From assembly GCF_020447205.1 (NCBI RefSeq), contig NZ_JAJAEL010000027.1:1-64000 (forward strand): a DNA stretch of 64,000 nucleotides, given 5' to 3'. The notes under the pieces were generated by a model. It did not search any database, was not told where the DNA came from, and was given only the letters and a program-made list of their open reading frames with translations. The position numbers and the translations under genes were made by a program. This DNA comes from Thalassolituus alkanivorans (GTDB lineage Bacteria; Pseudomonadota; Gammaproteobacteria; Pseudomonadales; Oceanobacteraceae). Shown here in pieces: positions 20,989 through 30,533 of this stretch. How positions within the stretch are numbered: position 1 is the stretch's first letter; every line of letters starts with the position of its first letter.

Positions 20989-21795
20989 TTAACGGCGGAA
21001 TTTAATCGCCTGTTCGTAGGTGCGGCGACGCAGAAGATCGCGCATGGCCTCATTGCTTTCCAGCTGTGCCAGTTCCTGCCATTCTATCCGTTCACCAATT
21101 CCCATCTGAATCGTTGAGTTTTGTTTCTTCAGGAATTCTGCCGGAATCCGCAGCGTGCGCAGCGCAGGGTGCACTTTTCCCAGCATATGAAAACTGCGGC
21201 TGTTATGACCATGAAAGTAAATCGGGATGACCGGCACTTCGGCTTTGCGGATCAGGCGCATGCTGGAAATTGACCAGGGGCGGTCATAAACACCGGATTG
21301 GCCTTTATACCAGGTAGACACTTCTCCGGCGGGGAACAGCCCCAGCCCTTCACCACGTTCCAGCTGAGCCAGAGATTTACGCATACCGCCCATGCCTTTC
21401 GGGCCTGAATTTTCAAATGGGTTTACGGTGATAAACAGGTCGGAAATCGGTGCAAAATAGCTCAGCAAGAAATTAGCAACCGCACGGAATTCGGGGCGCT
21501 TCCGGCCAATCACCAACAGCAGAATAACGCCATCAAGAAAGCCAAAGGGGTGGTTGGACACGGTAACAAAAGGCCCTTCTGCAGGAATGGCCGCATCAAG
21601 GGCTGCAGGGTCGTAATCCAGATGGATTTTCAGGTGGTGCAGGGCATTTTCAATCATATCGATGCCCTGTTTTTCGTCCAGCTGATTGTAGATACGGTTC
21701 AGTGTCGGACCTTTCAGCAGGCGCAGCAGAAATTCCAGTTTACGCGGTGTCAGGCCGGTGGCCTGCAGTAAGCCCTGACGATCAAACAACTCCAT
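20989..21795 (-). CDS. lysophospholipid acyltransferase family protein (PlsC-like)
   Basis: This is a probable membrane-associated acyltransferase. It carries SNHPFGFLDG, the HPxGxxD form of the acyltransferase His/Asp motif seen in the hemolysin-related (COG3176-like) branch, then a block GLGLFPAGEVSTWY that fits the phosphate-binding FPEG-type motif, and a PVIPIYFHGHNSR block. A similar N-terminal region occurs in proteins annotated as ornithine-lipid or hemolysin-type acyltransferases, so the acceptor lipid is unknown. I prefer the ATG at 21795; an ATG at 21831 would add 12 residues. It converges with rnhB with only 21 bases between the stops. Confidence 0.85.
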   Translation of the reverse strand: MELFDRQGLLQATGLTPRKLEFLLRLLKGPTLNRIYNQLDEKQGIDMIENALHHLKIHLDYDPAALDAAIPAEGPFVTVSNHPFGFLDGVILLLVIGRKRPEFRAVANFLLSYFAPISDLFITVNPFENSGPKGMGGMRKSLAQLERGEGLGLFPAGEVSTWYKGQSGVYDRPWSISSMRLIRKAEVPVIPIYFHGHNSRSFHMLGKVHPALRTLRIPAEFLKKQNSTIQMGIGERIEWQELAQLESNEAMRDLLRRRTYEQAIKFRR

Positions 21796-21873
21796 AGCGC
21801 AACTACTCTTTATTATTGGATTCGGTGGCATAATAGCGCCCTGTCCACAGACCGCGGCGCGTTGAATAATTTT

Positions 21874-23076
21874 ATGACCGAAATGCTACAGAAATTTGAT
21901 GTTATCGTCATTGGCGCCGGTGCCGCCGGATTAATGTGTGCTGCACAAGCGGCTGCCCGTGGCCGTTCGGTACTGATTGTTGATCATGCCAATAAAGCGG
22001 GTAAGAAAATTCTGATGTCGGGTGGTGGGCGTTGTAATTTTACCAATTACTTTGTCGCCCCGGATAAATACCTCAGCCATAACCCGCATTTCTGTAAGTC
22101 GGCGCTGAAACGTTATACCCAGTGGGATTTTATTGCGTTGGTGGAATCCCATGGTATTGCCTATCACGAAAAGAAAGACGGCCAGCTGTTCTGCGATAAC
22201 AAAGCATCGGACATCCTCAATATGCTGCTCAGCGAGTGTGAGCAGCAGGGCGTGCAGATCTGGCTGGACACCGCAGCCAGTGATATTGCTCAGAGCGATC
22301 AGTCAGGCTGTCGTTATCAGATGAAGGCGGGCAGTCGCTTGCTTGGCTGTGAGTCGCTGGTGGTTGCAACCGGCGGGCCGTCAATTCCAACGTTGGGAGC
22401 GACAGGCTTTGGCTATGAACTGGCGCAGCAGTTTGGTCTTAAGGTATATCCGCCGCGGGCGGGTCTGGTGCCTTTTACCCTGACCGATCATAACAAGCAG
22501 CTGAGTGAGGCATTGTCCGGCACGGCACTTAATATAGAGGTGGAGTGCGCGGGCCAGGTTTTCCGCGACGATATGCTGTTTACCCACCGGGGTCTCAGCG
22601 GCCCGGCCATGCTGCAGATTTCGTCTTATTGGCAGGCGGGACAGAGCCTGATGATTAATCTGCTGCCTGAACAGGATGTGGCAGCGCTGCTGCGCCAGTT
22701 GCAGCATGAGCGGCCAAAGCTGACGCTGAAAAACTGGCTGGCGGAGCTGACCACACAGAAGTTTGCCGAGTACTGGCTGGCATCCTCTGTCTGGCAACAA
22801 AGCACGCTGGCTCAGCTGTCCGGTGCCGATATGGATGCCATTGCTCAGGGGCTGCATCAGTGGCAGGTTAAACCGGCCGGAACCGAAGGTTACCGCACCG
22901 CCGAGGTGGCACTGGGCGGGGTCGATACCGCTGAGTTGTCATCCAAAACCATGGAAGCGCAACGCTTCCCGGGCTTGTTCTTTATTGGCGAGGTGGTGGA
23001 TGTCACCGGTCATCTGGGCGGGTTTAACTTCCAGTGGGCCTGGTCAAGTGCAGTGGCAGCCGCTGAGTTTGTCTGA
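21874..23076 (+). CDS. BaiN/HI0933-type NAD(P)/FAD-dependent oxidoreductase
   Basis: This is a flavoprotein of the HI0933/YhiN/BaiN family. It opens with the FAD-binding Rossmann motif VIVIGAGAAGLMCA, followed by KILMSGGGRCNFTN, which is diagnostic of the family, and VATGGPSIPTLGATG. The C-terminal half ends with the FFIGEVVDVTGHLGGFNFQWAWSSA signature. Members are widespread but the physiological substrate is mostly unknown; one clostridial relative works in bile acid metabolism. I chose the ATG at 21874; an upstream in-frame TTG (21862) adds four residues. The gene is divergent from the acyltransferase. Confidence 0.92.
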   Translation: MTEMLQKFDVIVIGAGAAGLMCAAQAAARGRSVLIVDHANKAGKKILMSGGGRCNFTNYFVAPDKYLSHNPHFCKSALKRYTQWDFIALVESHGIAYHEKKDGQLFCDNKASDILNMLLSECEQQGVQIWLDTAASDIAQSDQSGCRYQMKAGSRLLGCESLVVATGGPSIPTLGATGFGYELAQQFGLKVYPPRAGLVPFTLTDHNKQLSEALSGTALNIEVECAGQVFRDDMLFTHRGLSGPAMLQISSYWQAGQSLMINLLPEQDVAALLRQLQHERPKLTLKNWLAELTTQKFAEYWLASSVWQQSTLAQLSGADMDAIAQGLHQWQVKPAGTEGYRTAEVALGGVDTAELSSKTMEAQRFPGLFFIGEVVDVTGHLGGFNFQWAWSSAVAAAEFV

Positions 23077-23212
23077 TGCATTCGCGTACAAGACGGTCTT
23101 AAAACCACATTATTAAGATACTTTTCTTCTGACAGCCGGAAGGTAGATCTGAGTGACCGGAGATTGATTGGCTAAACTGAAGTCAAACTGGTCTGTTACG
23201 GGAAGACTTCCG

Positions 23213-23752
23213 ATGAAAGGTGTGGTTTTTGACATCCTGCGTGACATGGTCGAGGAGCAGTTCGGCCTTGCTGGCTGGAATGCGCTACTCGATAAGGCCG
23301 GTGCTGATGGGCTGTATATCTCAACCCAGACCTATCCGGACGAGGAGTTACTGAAACTGGTTGCTGCAGCCAGCGAGGTAACGGGTAAACCTGCCGATGA
23401 GCTGGTGTTCAGCTTTGGTGAGTTCATGGTGAAAGAGTTCTACAAGTGCTTTCCGGGATTTTTCGATAACGCCAGTGGCCTGATTGATTTCCTGATATCG
23501 GTTGACCGCATCGTGCATGTCGAGGTGAGGAAACTCTATCCGGATGCGGCCCTGCCCAGTTTCACCTATGAAGGTGGCAGCAGTGACGAAGTCACGATGA
23601 ATTATCGCTCTCCGCGTAAGCTTTGCCGGCTGGCAGAAGGCCTGATCGCCGGCAGTGCCGAGCATTTTGGCGAGAAATATCAGCTGCAGCATGATCCTTG
23701 TATGCACCGGGGCGCAGATTGTTGCAGTCTGCACATTAAGCTGGAGAGGTAA
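23213..23752 (+). CDS. H-NOX heme-based nitric oxide sensor
   Basis: This is a stand-alone H-NOX domain of about 179 residues that binds heme and senses NO. The protein opens MKGVVFDILRDMVEEQFG, the canonical H-NOX start. The proximal heme His lies in RIVHVEVRKLYP and is followed by a conserved Pro/Phe stretch LPSFTYE. The YxSxR heme-propionate motif is present as YRSPR. The start at 23213 is favoured by GGAAG eight bases upstream; the in-frame TTG at 23168 adds 15 unconserved residues. The stop overlaps the ATG of the next gene, a histidine kinase, a pairing known from Vibrio, Shewanella and Pseudoalteromonas, where NO-bound H-NOX controls kinase activity. Confidence 0.93.
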   Translation: MKGVVFDILRDMVEEQFGLAGWNALLDKAGADGLYISTQTYPDEELLKLVAAASEVTGKPADELVFSFGEFMVKEFYKCFPGFFDNASGLIDFLISVDRIVHVEVRKLYPDAALPSFTYEGGSSDEVTMNYRSPRKLCRLAEGLIAGSAEHFGEKYQLQHDPCMHRGADCCSLHIKLER

Positions 23753-24699
23753 TGGTCGCGATGTCTGAGATGGATTACGAAAAAGCCTACCTGCGGGAGA
23801 AACAGCTGCGTAAACAAGCGGAGCAATTGTTGGAAGACCGTTCGCGTGAACTCTTTCTGACCAATGAACAGCTGAAAGAAGTAAACCGCAATTTGCAGGA
23901 GCAGCAGCAGATTGTTGTGCAATCAGAAAAAATGGCTTCGCTTGGCGTCCTGGCCGCCGGGGTCGCCCATGAAATTAATAATCCACTGGGCTATATCTAC
24001 AGCAATTTTTCCAGTCTGGTGGAAGGTCTGCAGGATATACAGCGCTTTCTGCATCATATGGACGGTATCATCGCTAAAGGCGACACTGCCGAATCTCTGC
24101 GTGATGGCTGGCGTAATGCCTTATTACAATATGATATTGCCTACCTGCTCAGTGATTATCAGAGTCTGGCACTGGAAACCATTGAAGGGCTGGAGCGGGT
24201 AAAGCAGATTGTGGCCGATCTGAAATCCTTTATCCGCCAGGATGATGGTGAAAAAGCGCCGGTGGATGTGAATGACTGCCTGCGTGGGGCGCTGAATATT
24301 CTTAATAATCAGACCAAATACCATGCGCAGGTCGATGTTGATTATGGTGAGCTACCGGTTATTCAGGGCTATTTTGGCAAGCTCAATCAGGTGTTTACCA
24401 ACCTGATCGCCAATGCCAATCAGGCCGTACCGGAAAATGGTCTGATCCGTATCAGCAGCCGGCTGGTGGATGGCTGGATTGAGGTTGCGGTCAGCGATAA
24501 CGGCCACGGCATCAGCGAAGAGAACATGCGCTACCTGTTTACCCCGTTTTTTACCACCAAGCCGGTTGGGGAAGGCACGGGCCTGGGATTGTCGATTTCC
24601 CATGGCATGGTGCAGGAGCACGGCGGCGAAATACTGGTAAAAAGTAAACCCGGCGAAGGCTCGACCTTTACCGTCAGACTGCCTGTTAAGACCGATTAG
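23752..24699 (+). CDS. H-NOX-associated sensor histidine kinase
   Basis: This soluble histidine kinase (315 residues) has an N-terminal coiled-coil of about 60 residues (charged, with KQLRKQAEQLLEDRSREL), no membrane segment and no sensor domain of its own, as expected if H-NOX supplies the input. The kinase core is complete: H-box AAGVAHEINNPLGY, N-box NLIANANQAV, G1 VSDNGHGI, F-box and G2 GTGLGLSISHGMV. It overlaps the H-NOX stop by one base. No response regulator lies next to it, so its phosphoacceptor must be elsewhere. An imperfect hairpin without a T tract follows at 24721-24738. Confidence 0.93.
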   Translation: MVAMSEMDYEKAYLREKQLRKQAEQLLEDRSRELFLTNEQLKEVNRNLQEQQQIVVQSEKMASLGVLAAGVAHEINNPLGYIYSNFSSLVEGLQDIQRFLHHMDGIIAKGDTAESLRDGWRNALLQYDIAYLLSDYQSLALETIEGLERVKQIVADLKSFIRQDDGEKAPVDVNDCLRGALNILNNQTKYHAQVDVDYGELPVIQGYFGKLNQVFTNLIANANQAVPENGLIRISSRLVDGWIEVAVSDNGHGISEENMRYLFTPFFTTKPVGEGTGLGLSISHGMVQEHGGEILVKSKPGEGSTFTVRLPVKTD

Positions 24700-24905
24700 C
24701 CGGGGCTTCCCGCGTATCTGCTCAGCCTTGTCGGGCTGACATCTCTTGTTTGATTCCTTCATTCATATAAGAAATATCAGGTATACATGGTATTGATTTC
24801 AATTATGGGGATGAAATCACTACTATTCGCCTGCATTTAACGTATTGCCCGCAGTCATTGTGACTGTCAGGACGAACGTCACCCACCAACTTGAAGGACT
24901 GATTC

Positions 24906-26504
24906 ATGTCATACCAAGCTGAAACCAAAACCGCTCAGGCGCTGATCGAACAGAACGGTGCTCAGTGGTCTGCTATCAAGCCAGAATCTGTAGCCCGTAT
25001 GCGTCTGCAGAACAAATTCAAAACCGGTCTGGATATCGCTAAGTACACTGCCGCTATCATGCGTCGTGACATGGCTGCATTCGATGCAGACAAAACCAAA
25101 TACACTCAGTCTCTGGGTTGCTGGCACGGTTTCGTAGGTCAGCAGAAACTGATCTCCATCAAGAAGCACTTCGGTACTACCGAACGTAAATACCTGTACC
25201 TGTCTGGCTGGATGGTTGCTGCTCTGCGTTCTGACTTCGGTCCACTGCCTGACCAGTCTATGCACGAGAAGACTGTTGTTGCTGACCTGATCGAAGAACT
25301 GTACAAGTTCCTGCGTCAGGCTGATGCACGTGAACTGGGTGGCCTGTTCCGTGAACTGGACGCTGCACGCGCTGCTGGCGACGAAGCTAAAGCCAAAGAA
25401 GTTGAAGCTAAGATCGATAACTACGAAACTCACATCGTACCTATCATCGCTGACATCGACGCTGGTTTCGGTAACGAAGAAGCCACTTACCTGCTGGCTA
25501 AGAAAATGATCGAAGCTGGTGCTTGTGCACTGCAGATCGAAAACCAGGTTGCTGATGAGAAGCAGTGTGGTCACCAGGACGGTAAAGTTACTGTTCCACA
25601 CGCTGACTTCCACTCTAAAATCCGCGCTCTGCGTTACGCTTTCCTGGAAATGGGTGTTGACGACGGTATCATCGTTGCACGTACCGACTCCGAAGGTGCT
25701 GGCCTGACCAAGCAGATCGCTGTTGTGAACGAGCCAGGTGACGAAGGCGACATCTACAACTCCTTCCTGGACGTTGAAGAAGTAACTCCTGAAGAAACCA
25801 AAGCTGGTGACGTACTGATCAGCCGTGATGGCAAACTGGTTCGTCCTAAGCGTCTGGCTTCTGGTCTGTTCCAGTTCCGTGAAGGTACTGGCCATGAGCG
25901 TTGCGTATTCGACTGTATCCACGCTATCAACGCTGGTGCTGACCTGCTGTGGATCGAAACTGCGATCCCAACTGTTCACGAAATCCGTGACATGATGAAC
26001 GACGTTCGTAAAGTTCACCCAGATGCGAAACTGGTTTACAACAACTCTCCATCTTTCAACTGGACTCTGAGCTTCCGTCAGCAGACCTATGATGCATGGG
26101 TTGCTGAAGGCAAAGACGTTTCTGCTTACGACCGTAGCAAGCTGATGTCTGCTGACTACGATGCGTCTGAGCTGGCTGCAGAAGCTGACAAGCGTATCCA
26201 GAACTTCCAGGCTGAATCTTCACGTGAAGCGAACATCTTCCATCACCTGATCACTCTGCCTACTTACCACACCACTGCTCTGTCTGTGGATAACCTGGCT
26301 AAAGAATACTTCGGCGAAGCCGGTATGCTGGGTTATGTTGCTGGCGTACAGCGTAAGGAAATCCGTCAGGGTATCGCTTGCGTTAAGCACCAGAACATGT
26401 CCGGTTCTGACATCGGTGATGATCACAAAGAGTACTTCTCTGGTGATTACGCACTGAAAGCAGGCGGTGCTAAGAACACTTCTAACCAGTTCAACAACAT
26501 CTAA
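24906..26504 (+). CDS. aceA: isocitrate lyase (long type)
   Basis: Isocitrate lyase splits isocitrate to succinate and glyoxylate, allowing growth on acetate, fatty acids or alkanes. The 532-residue length matches the large form found in Pseudomonas and relatives, not the 430-residue E. coli form. The catalytic loop is present as EKQCGHQDGK (catalytic Cys near residue 220), preceded by PIIADIDAGFGNEEATY for the metal site. Codon use is very strongly biased, comparable to ribosomal genes, which suggests very high expression. It has its own terminator; malate synthase is not nearby. Confidence 0.97.
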   Translation: MSYQAETKTAQALIEQNGAQWSAIKPESVARMRLQNKFKTGLDIAKYTAAIMRRDMAAFDADKTKYTQSLGCWHGFVGQQKLISIKKHFGTTERKYLYLSGWMVAALRSDFGPLPDQSMHEKTVVADLIEELYKFLRQADARELGGLFRELDAARAAGDEAKAKEVEAKIDNYETHIVPIIADIDAGFGNEEATYLLAKKMIEAGACALQIENQVADEKQCGHQDGKVTVPHADFHSKIRALRYAFLEMGVDDGIIVARTDSEGAGLTKQIAVVNEPGDEGDIYNSFLDVEEVTPEETKAGDVLISRDGKLVRPKRLASGLFQFREGTGHERCVFDCIHAINAGADLLWIETAIPTVHEIRDMMNDVRKVHPDAKLVYNNSPSFNWTLSFRQQTYDAWVAEGKDVSAYDRSKLMSADYDASELAAEADKRIQNFQAESSREANIFHHLITLPTYHTTALSVDNLAKEYFGEAGMLGYVAGVQRKEIRQGIACVKHQNMSGSDIGDDHKEYFSGDYALKAGGAKNTSNQFNNI

Positions 26505-26540
26505 GATCTCTTAGAAAATGTTGACACGTTAGTGTTCAGA

Positions 26541-26567
26541 AAAAGCGACCTTCGGGTCGCTTTTTTT
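26541..26567 (+). terminator. aceA terminator
   Basis: AAAAGCGACC-TTC-GGGTCGC followed by seven T residues forms a textbook intrinsic terminator 36 bases after the aceA stop. Confidence 0.92.
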
Positions 26568-26819
26568 ATGGCTGTTATCCGCTGCCGGGGAAAGGGAGGG
26601 GCATACTGCAGGCTGTAACATTCTGCAACGGCATGTTGCCTTTAGGCGTTACCAAAACTCACAGAAGATCCATCGTCTCGGTAGGTATTACTCGTTAATA
26701 TCAATATCAGTGGCGTATATTTACCAATAGCTGTGGCTCTGCAGTTGTCTGGTCATGCCTTATCGCCTTGCCGTTCCCGTCTTCTTCTTACGTGGTGGCA
26801 GGCCCTGACAGGAAACATC

Positions 26820-27899
26820 ATGGCGGTTACCCCGGAATCCCTTCACCAGCGTGTGATTTTTAAGGTTTTGCTGTTAATGGTCAGCGGTGCTGGCATCCTG
26901 TACTTCCTTATTAATATTCAGCGCGGACTGGTCGGGTTGGCCTGGGCTGAGCTGGCGATGAGCATCGCCTCGTTGTGGTTATGGCGTAATGTCGATGCTT
27001 TGAAAGCCCTGCGGCTGTGGTCTTTTCTGTACCTGATCCCGTTTTTCTCCATCATCCTGTTTGCATTGTCTGACCCACGTATCAGCTACGGTATGTTTGT
27101 CTGGGTACTGCTGATTCCGATTGTTTCTTATCTGTTGCTCGGTTTGTGGCGTGGCTTTGCTATGGCTTGCCTTTTTATGACGCTGGCAGCCATCGTTTAT
27201 ATCTGGCGCTTCCACAGTAACCCGGAAGTGATTAATACGGTTGTACTGGCGAATGTGATGGTGTGTGCCGCTGCCTTGTGGGCCTTCTCTCATATTTATG
27301 AGTTAAGCCGCGAACGTTCGCAAAGAATCCTGCTGAAGCTGGCATCCAGAGATGCTCTGACCGGTTTATATAACCGTCTGCGTCTGACTGAAATCTTTAA
27401 CCGTGAGCGTCAGCAGGCCGAAGTCCAGCGACAGCCGCTCAGTCTGCTGCTGATCGACCTCGATTATTTTAAGAAAATTAACGACCATTACGGCCATGAC
27501 ACAGGCGATCAGGTTCTGGTGGCTGTCGCGTCTCATATTCAGCGGAATATCCGTCGCCGGGATTCGGCCTTTCGCCTCGGTGGCGAAGAATTCTGCATCC
27601 TGCTGCCCGGGAGTGGGCGGGAAGAAGCACATGCTGTTGCCGACGTTTTACGTACTGGCCTGGCGGAACAGCATCCGCTGGTCGCGGGTCTGCCGGTCAC
27701 ACCGACGCTGAGTGCCGGAGTTGCTACCCTCGGTGATGACGGAAAGGATTTTGTTCACCTCTACAGCATGGCCGATCAGCGATTGTATCTGGCCAAGCAT
27801 TCCGGCCGGAACCGCGTGGTCAGTCAGGGGCAGGCGCTGCAGGGCGATACTGTTGAGGGAGAAAGAGCATCGTCTCCGGTATTGCAGGCAACGCTGTAA
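26820..27899 (+). CDS. membrane diguanylate cyclase (GGDEF)
   Basis: This protein probably makes cyclic di-GMP from two GTP. The N-terminal ~190 residues hold about six hydrophobic segments (for example FKVLLLMVSGAGILYFLIN and FVWVLLIPIVSYLLLGLW), an integral-membrane sensor of unknown ligand. The GGDEF domain follows with SRDALTGLYNRLR, LIDLDYFKKINDHYGHDTGD and the active-site RLGGEEF. An RRRD lies five residues before GGEEF, so the product-inhibition I-site is present. I place the start at the ATG at 26820, preceded by AGGA; an upstream GTG (26733) would add 29 residues without support. Confidence 0.92.
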   Translation: MAVTPESLHQRVIFKVLLLMVSGAGILYFLINIQRGLVGLAWAELAMSIASLWLWRNVDALKALRLWSFLYLIPFFSIILFALSDPRISYGMFVWVLLIPIVSYLLLGLWRGFAMACLFMTLAAIVYIWRFHSNPEVINTVVLANVMVCAAALWAFSHIYELSRERSQRILLKLASRDALTGLYNRLRLTEIFNRERQQAEVQRQPLSLLLIDLDYFKKINDHYGHDTGDQVLVAVASHIQRNIRRRDSAFRLGGEEFCILLPGSGREEAHAVADVLRTGLAEQHPLVAGLPVTPTLSAGVATLGDDGKDFVHLYSMADQRLYLAKHSGRNRVVSQGQALQGDTVEGERASSPVLQATL

Positions 27900-28212
27900 T
27901 TCTGATGTGCGGATTACCTCTTTATGGTCGTGATTGTCTGGCCATTTTCATAATATTAATTCCTTTGGTTCATCAATTCTTAAAGAGTCGGTGTGTTTTC
28001 TCTGAGCTGAAAGTCAGTCCTGCAAGCGCGGCTAAGCCTGATGGCTGATTGTGGGTTAGGGAGCACTTACTCGGCTTGTGTGTATTGAATCTGCTGAAAA
28101 AGAGCTGACTTTGTGCTGGATTTTCGCTGTTGGACTTTAGTCGGATGAGTCGTTAAAACACGCGCTGATAACCAAACACACGCAGATGTGTCCACATTGA
28201 ATCAGGTGCATT
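27900..28212. other. intergenic region without a supported gene
   Basis: The 313 bases between the diguanylate cyclase and the ferredoxin reductase contain no credible coding frame and no clear terminator. They are somewhat AT-rich and presumably hold the promoter of the reductase-desaturase operon. Near its end are two similar stretches, AACACGCG and AAACACACGC, but no convincing operator symmetry. Confidence 0.5.
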
Positions 28213-29370
28213 ATGACGACCATGACCGACCCGGCGCTCTCACCGCGCTCCTCCGGGCCAGCTCCGCTTGCTGCAGCAACAGGTGTGGGGCTGCGCCGCT
28301 GGCTGGCATCCAGCCTGACCCAGCACGACCATTTTTCTGCTTATTTTGAACCGCTGATCCAGCTTTTTCTGCCTCACTGGAGTACCGCTGGCTGGCGTGC
28401 CCGCGTACTCGAAGTACGTACGGAGCTCGAGGATGTGTATTCACTGGTGCTGCGTCCGGCTAAAGGCTGGGCGGGTTTTCAGGCCGGACAATACGTTGAA
28501 ATCAGCGCAGAACAGGATGGCCGCCGGGTCAGCCGGATCTTCAGCATTTCATCCTCTCCCGCCTATTTTGCCCGTACCGGACTGATTGAACTGACCATCC
28601 GCGTACAGGATCAGGGACGTATAACGCCCTGGTTACGCCAGCATTTTGCCGGTGGTGGACTGGTAACTCTGTCAGCGGCACAGGGGGATTTTATTGCGAG
28701 CGAGGGCAGTGCTCCCTTGCTGCTGATTGCCGGTGGCAGTGGCATCACACCTTTCCGTTCGCTGTTGCAGCAACTGCAGCGTCAGGGCTCTGCGCGCCCG
28801 GTGCAGTTGCTGTATTTTGCCCGCCATGCACAGCACTTTCTGTTCCGTGAAGAATTCGACCGTCTGCTGCTGGATATGCCGCAGTTCAGTCTGATACTGC
28901 TGAACAACGAAGATCATGGTTTTATCAGTGCAGAGCATATCCGTGAATATTGCCCGGACTTCTCCGCCCGCGACATTATGATTTGTGGCCCGACGCCGAT
29001 GATTCAGGCCGCGCGTGCCGTACTGAGTGAGCTTGCGGTTGATCCGGCGCAGATCCGTTTTGAATATTTTGGTGCGGCACCCATTGATATGCAGCGTGCC
29101 AATGCCAGTGACACGCTGGTGGCCTTTAAACGTTCGGCAATTAATGCCGACGTTGCCGCTGAACCGGCACAGACACTCCTTGATGTCGCAGAACAGGCCG
29201 GACTTAAACCCGTCAGTGGTTGCCGTATTGGCGTCTGCCATCAGTGCATCTGCAAAAAGGAAAGCGGGGTGGTGTTTAACACCAAAACCGGTACCTATTC
29301 CGATACCGGCAGCGAAGATATTCAGCTGTGCATCTCGGTTGCCGCCAGCGACCTGATTCTGGATTTGTGA
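28213..29370 (+). CDS. ferredoxin reductase with C-terminal [2Fe-2S] domain, desaturase electron donor
   Basis: This is a flavin-dependent reductase that should pass electrons from NAD(P)H through FAD and a [2Fe-2S] centre to the desaturase encoded next to it. Residues ~60-160 form the FAD domain (RIFSISSSP as the RxYS-type flavin motif), ~165-280 the NAD(P) domain (LLIAGGSGITPFRSLL and ICGPTPMI), and ~295-385 a plant-type ferredoxin domain with GCRIGVCHQC and a distal Cys (Cx4Cx2C...C). About 60 N-terminal residues are not recognised. The desaturase starts eight bases after the stop. The layout matches known acyl-CoA desaturase/oxidoreductase pairs such as Rv3230c/DesA3. Confidence 0.92.
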   Translation: MTTMTDPALSPRSSGPAPLAAATGVGLRRWLASSLTQHDHFSAYFEPLIQLFLPHWSTAGWRARVLEVRTELEDVYSLVLRPAKGWAGFQAGQYVEISAEQDGRRVSRIFSISSSPAYFARTGLIELTIRVQDQGRITPWLRQHFAGGGLVTLSAAQGDFIASEGSAPLLLIAGGSGITPFRSLLQQLQRQGSARPVQLLYFARHAQHFLFREEFDRLLLDMPQFSLILLNNEDHGFISAEHIREYCPDFSARDIMICGPTPMIQAARAVLSELAVDPAQIRFEYFGAAPIDMQRANASDTLVAFKRSAINADVAAEPAQTLLDVAEQAGLKPVSGCRIGVCHQCICKKESGVVFNTKTGTYSDTGSEDIQLCISVAASDLILDL

Positions 29371-29378
29371 GGCCAATA

Positions 29379-30479
29379 ATGACAACAAGTATTCCATCAG
29401 CAGAAACCCTGTTAAGTTTTGAACAGGAAATTAATGCCATCCGCGATGAAACCCTGAGCAAAGTCGGCCAGGCCGATGCCGATTATATTCGTCGTGTTAT
29501 CCGTTTTCAGCGGGGGCTGGATTTAAGCTCCCGGCTGGTGATTGTGCTCGGTTTTATACACCCGTTATTCTGGGTTGCCGGGGTTCTTATGCTGGCGCTG
29601 GCTAAAATTCTCGACAATATGGAAATTGGTCATAACGTGATGCACGGCCAGTATGACTGGATGAATGACCCGCACATTAATTCGCGCAATTTTGAGTGGG
29701 ATATTGTCGGCGATGGTGATTCCTGGAAGCGTTATCACAACCACGAGCACCACACCTATACCAATATTATCGGTAAAGACCGTGACTACGGTTATGGTCT
29801 GCTGCGCCTGAGTGACGATATTCCATGGCGAAAGAAAAACCTCTGGCAGTTTTTTACTTACCTGAATCTGAGCCTGTTATTTCAATGGGGCGTGGCGTAT
29901 CACGAGTTAGCTGCCGAACGTATTTTCTTTGGCAAACGGCGTAAAGAGAGTCATCTGCCGATCAGCCGCAGTGAATTAAAATCGGCTTTTTTCAGCAAAA
30001 TCGGCAAGCAGGTTTTTAAAGATTATATTTTCTGGCCGTTGTTGTGCTTTCCGGTTTTCTGGTCGGTATTGCTGGGCAACCTGTGTGCAAACCTGATCCG
30101 CAATCTGTGGACCTCGACCATTATTTTTTGCGGACATTTTACTGAAGACGCGCAAACCTTCAGTGAAGAGGAATGTAAAAACGAAACCCGCGGTCAATGG
30201 TACTACCGCCAGATTCTGGGTTCGTCCAACCTTGAAGGTGCGCGCTGGTTTCATATTCTGACCGGCCATTTAAGCTGTCAGATTGAACATCATCTGTTTC
30301 CGGATATTCCGGCACGTCATTATCCTGCGATGGCGCAAAAGGTAGAGCAGGTGTGTAAGACGCATGGCATTCCTTATAACACCGGCTCGTTTGCTCATCA
30401 GTACCTGACGGTGGTTAAACGCGTGTTGCGTTATTCCTTCCCGGATAAAGCGGGGCAGGAACCACTGACCAACCACTGA
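29379..30479 (+). CDS. membrane fatty acid desaturase
   Basis: This is an integral-membrane di-iron desaturase that inserts a double bond into acyl chains, probably to adjust membrane fluidity. The three histidine boxes are HNVMH (residues 85-89), HNHEHH (120-125) and QIEHH (near 300); the Gln in the third box places it in the COG3239 DesA3/front-end-like branch. Hydrophobic segments at about 52-80 and 205-240 span the membrane. The ATG at 29379 is used; extension upstream would run into the reductase. It forms an operon with that reductase and ends at a strong terminator. The position of the introduced double bond cannot be read from the sequence. Confidence 0.93.
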   Translation: MTTSIPSAETLLSFEQEINAIRDETLSKVGQADADYIRRVIRFQRGLDLSSRLVIVLGFIHPLFWVAGVLMLALAKILDNMEIGHNVMHGQYDWMNDPHINSRNFEWDIVGDGDSWKRYHNHEHHTYTNIIGKDRDYGYGLLRLSDDIPWRKKNLWQFFTYLNLSLLFQWGVAYHELAAERIFFGKRRKESHLPISRSELKSAFFSKIGKQVFKDYIFWPLLCFPVFWSVLLGNLCANLIRNLWTSTIIFCGHFTEDAQTFSEEECKNETRGQWYYRQILGSSNLEGARWFHILTGHLSCQIEHHLFPDIPARHYPAMAQKVEQVCKTHGIPYNTGSFAHQYLTVVKRVLRYSFPDKAGQEPLTNH

Positions 30480-30501
30480 GCGCATCTGCGTTCGGGTTCT
30501 G

Positions 30502-30533
30502 ACGGGGAAGCCGCTAACGGCTTCCCCGTTTTT
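30502..30533 (+). terminator. terminator after the desaturase gene
   Basis: ACGGGGAAGCCG-CTAA-CGGCTTCCCCGT followed by T residues is a twelve-base-pair stem, a strong intrinsic terminator. Confidence 0.92.

Noticed and set aside
24909-26018. 369-codon open frame opposite isocitrate lyase
   Set aside because: It is antisense to a strongly codon-biased gene; avoidance of certain codons on the sense strand opens the opposite strand. The product is Ser/Val/Phe-rich and matches no family.
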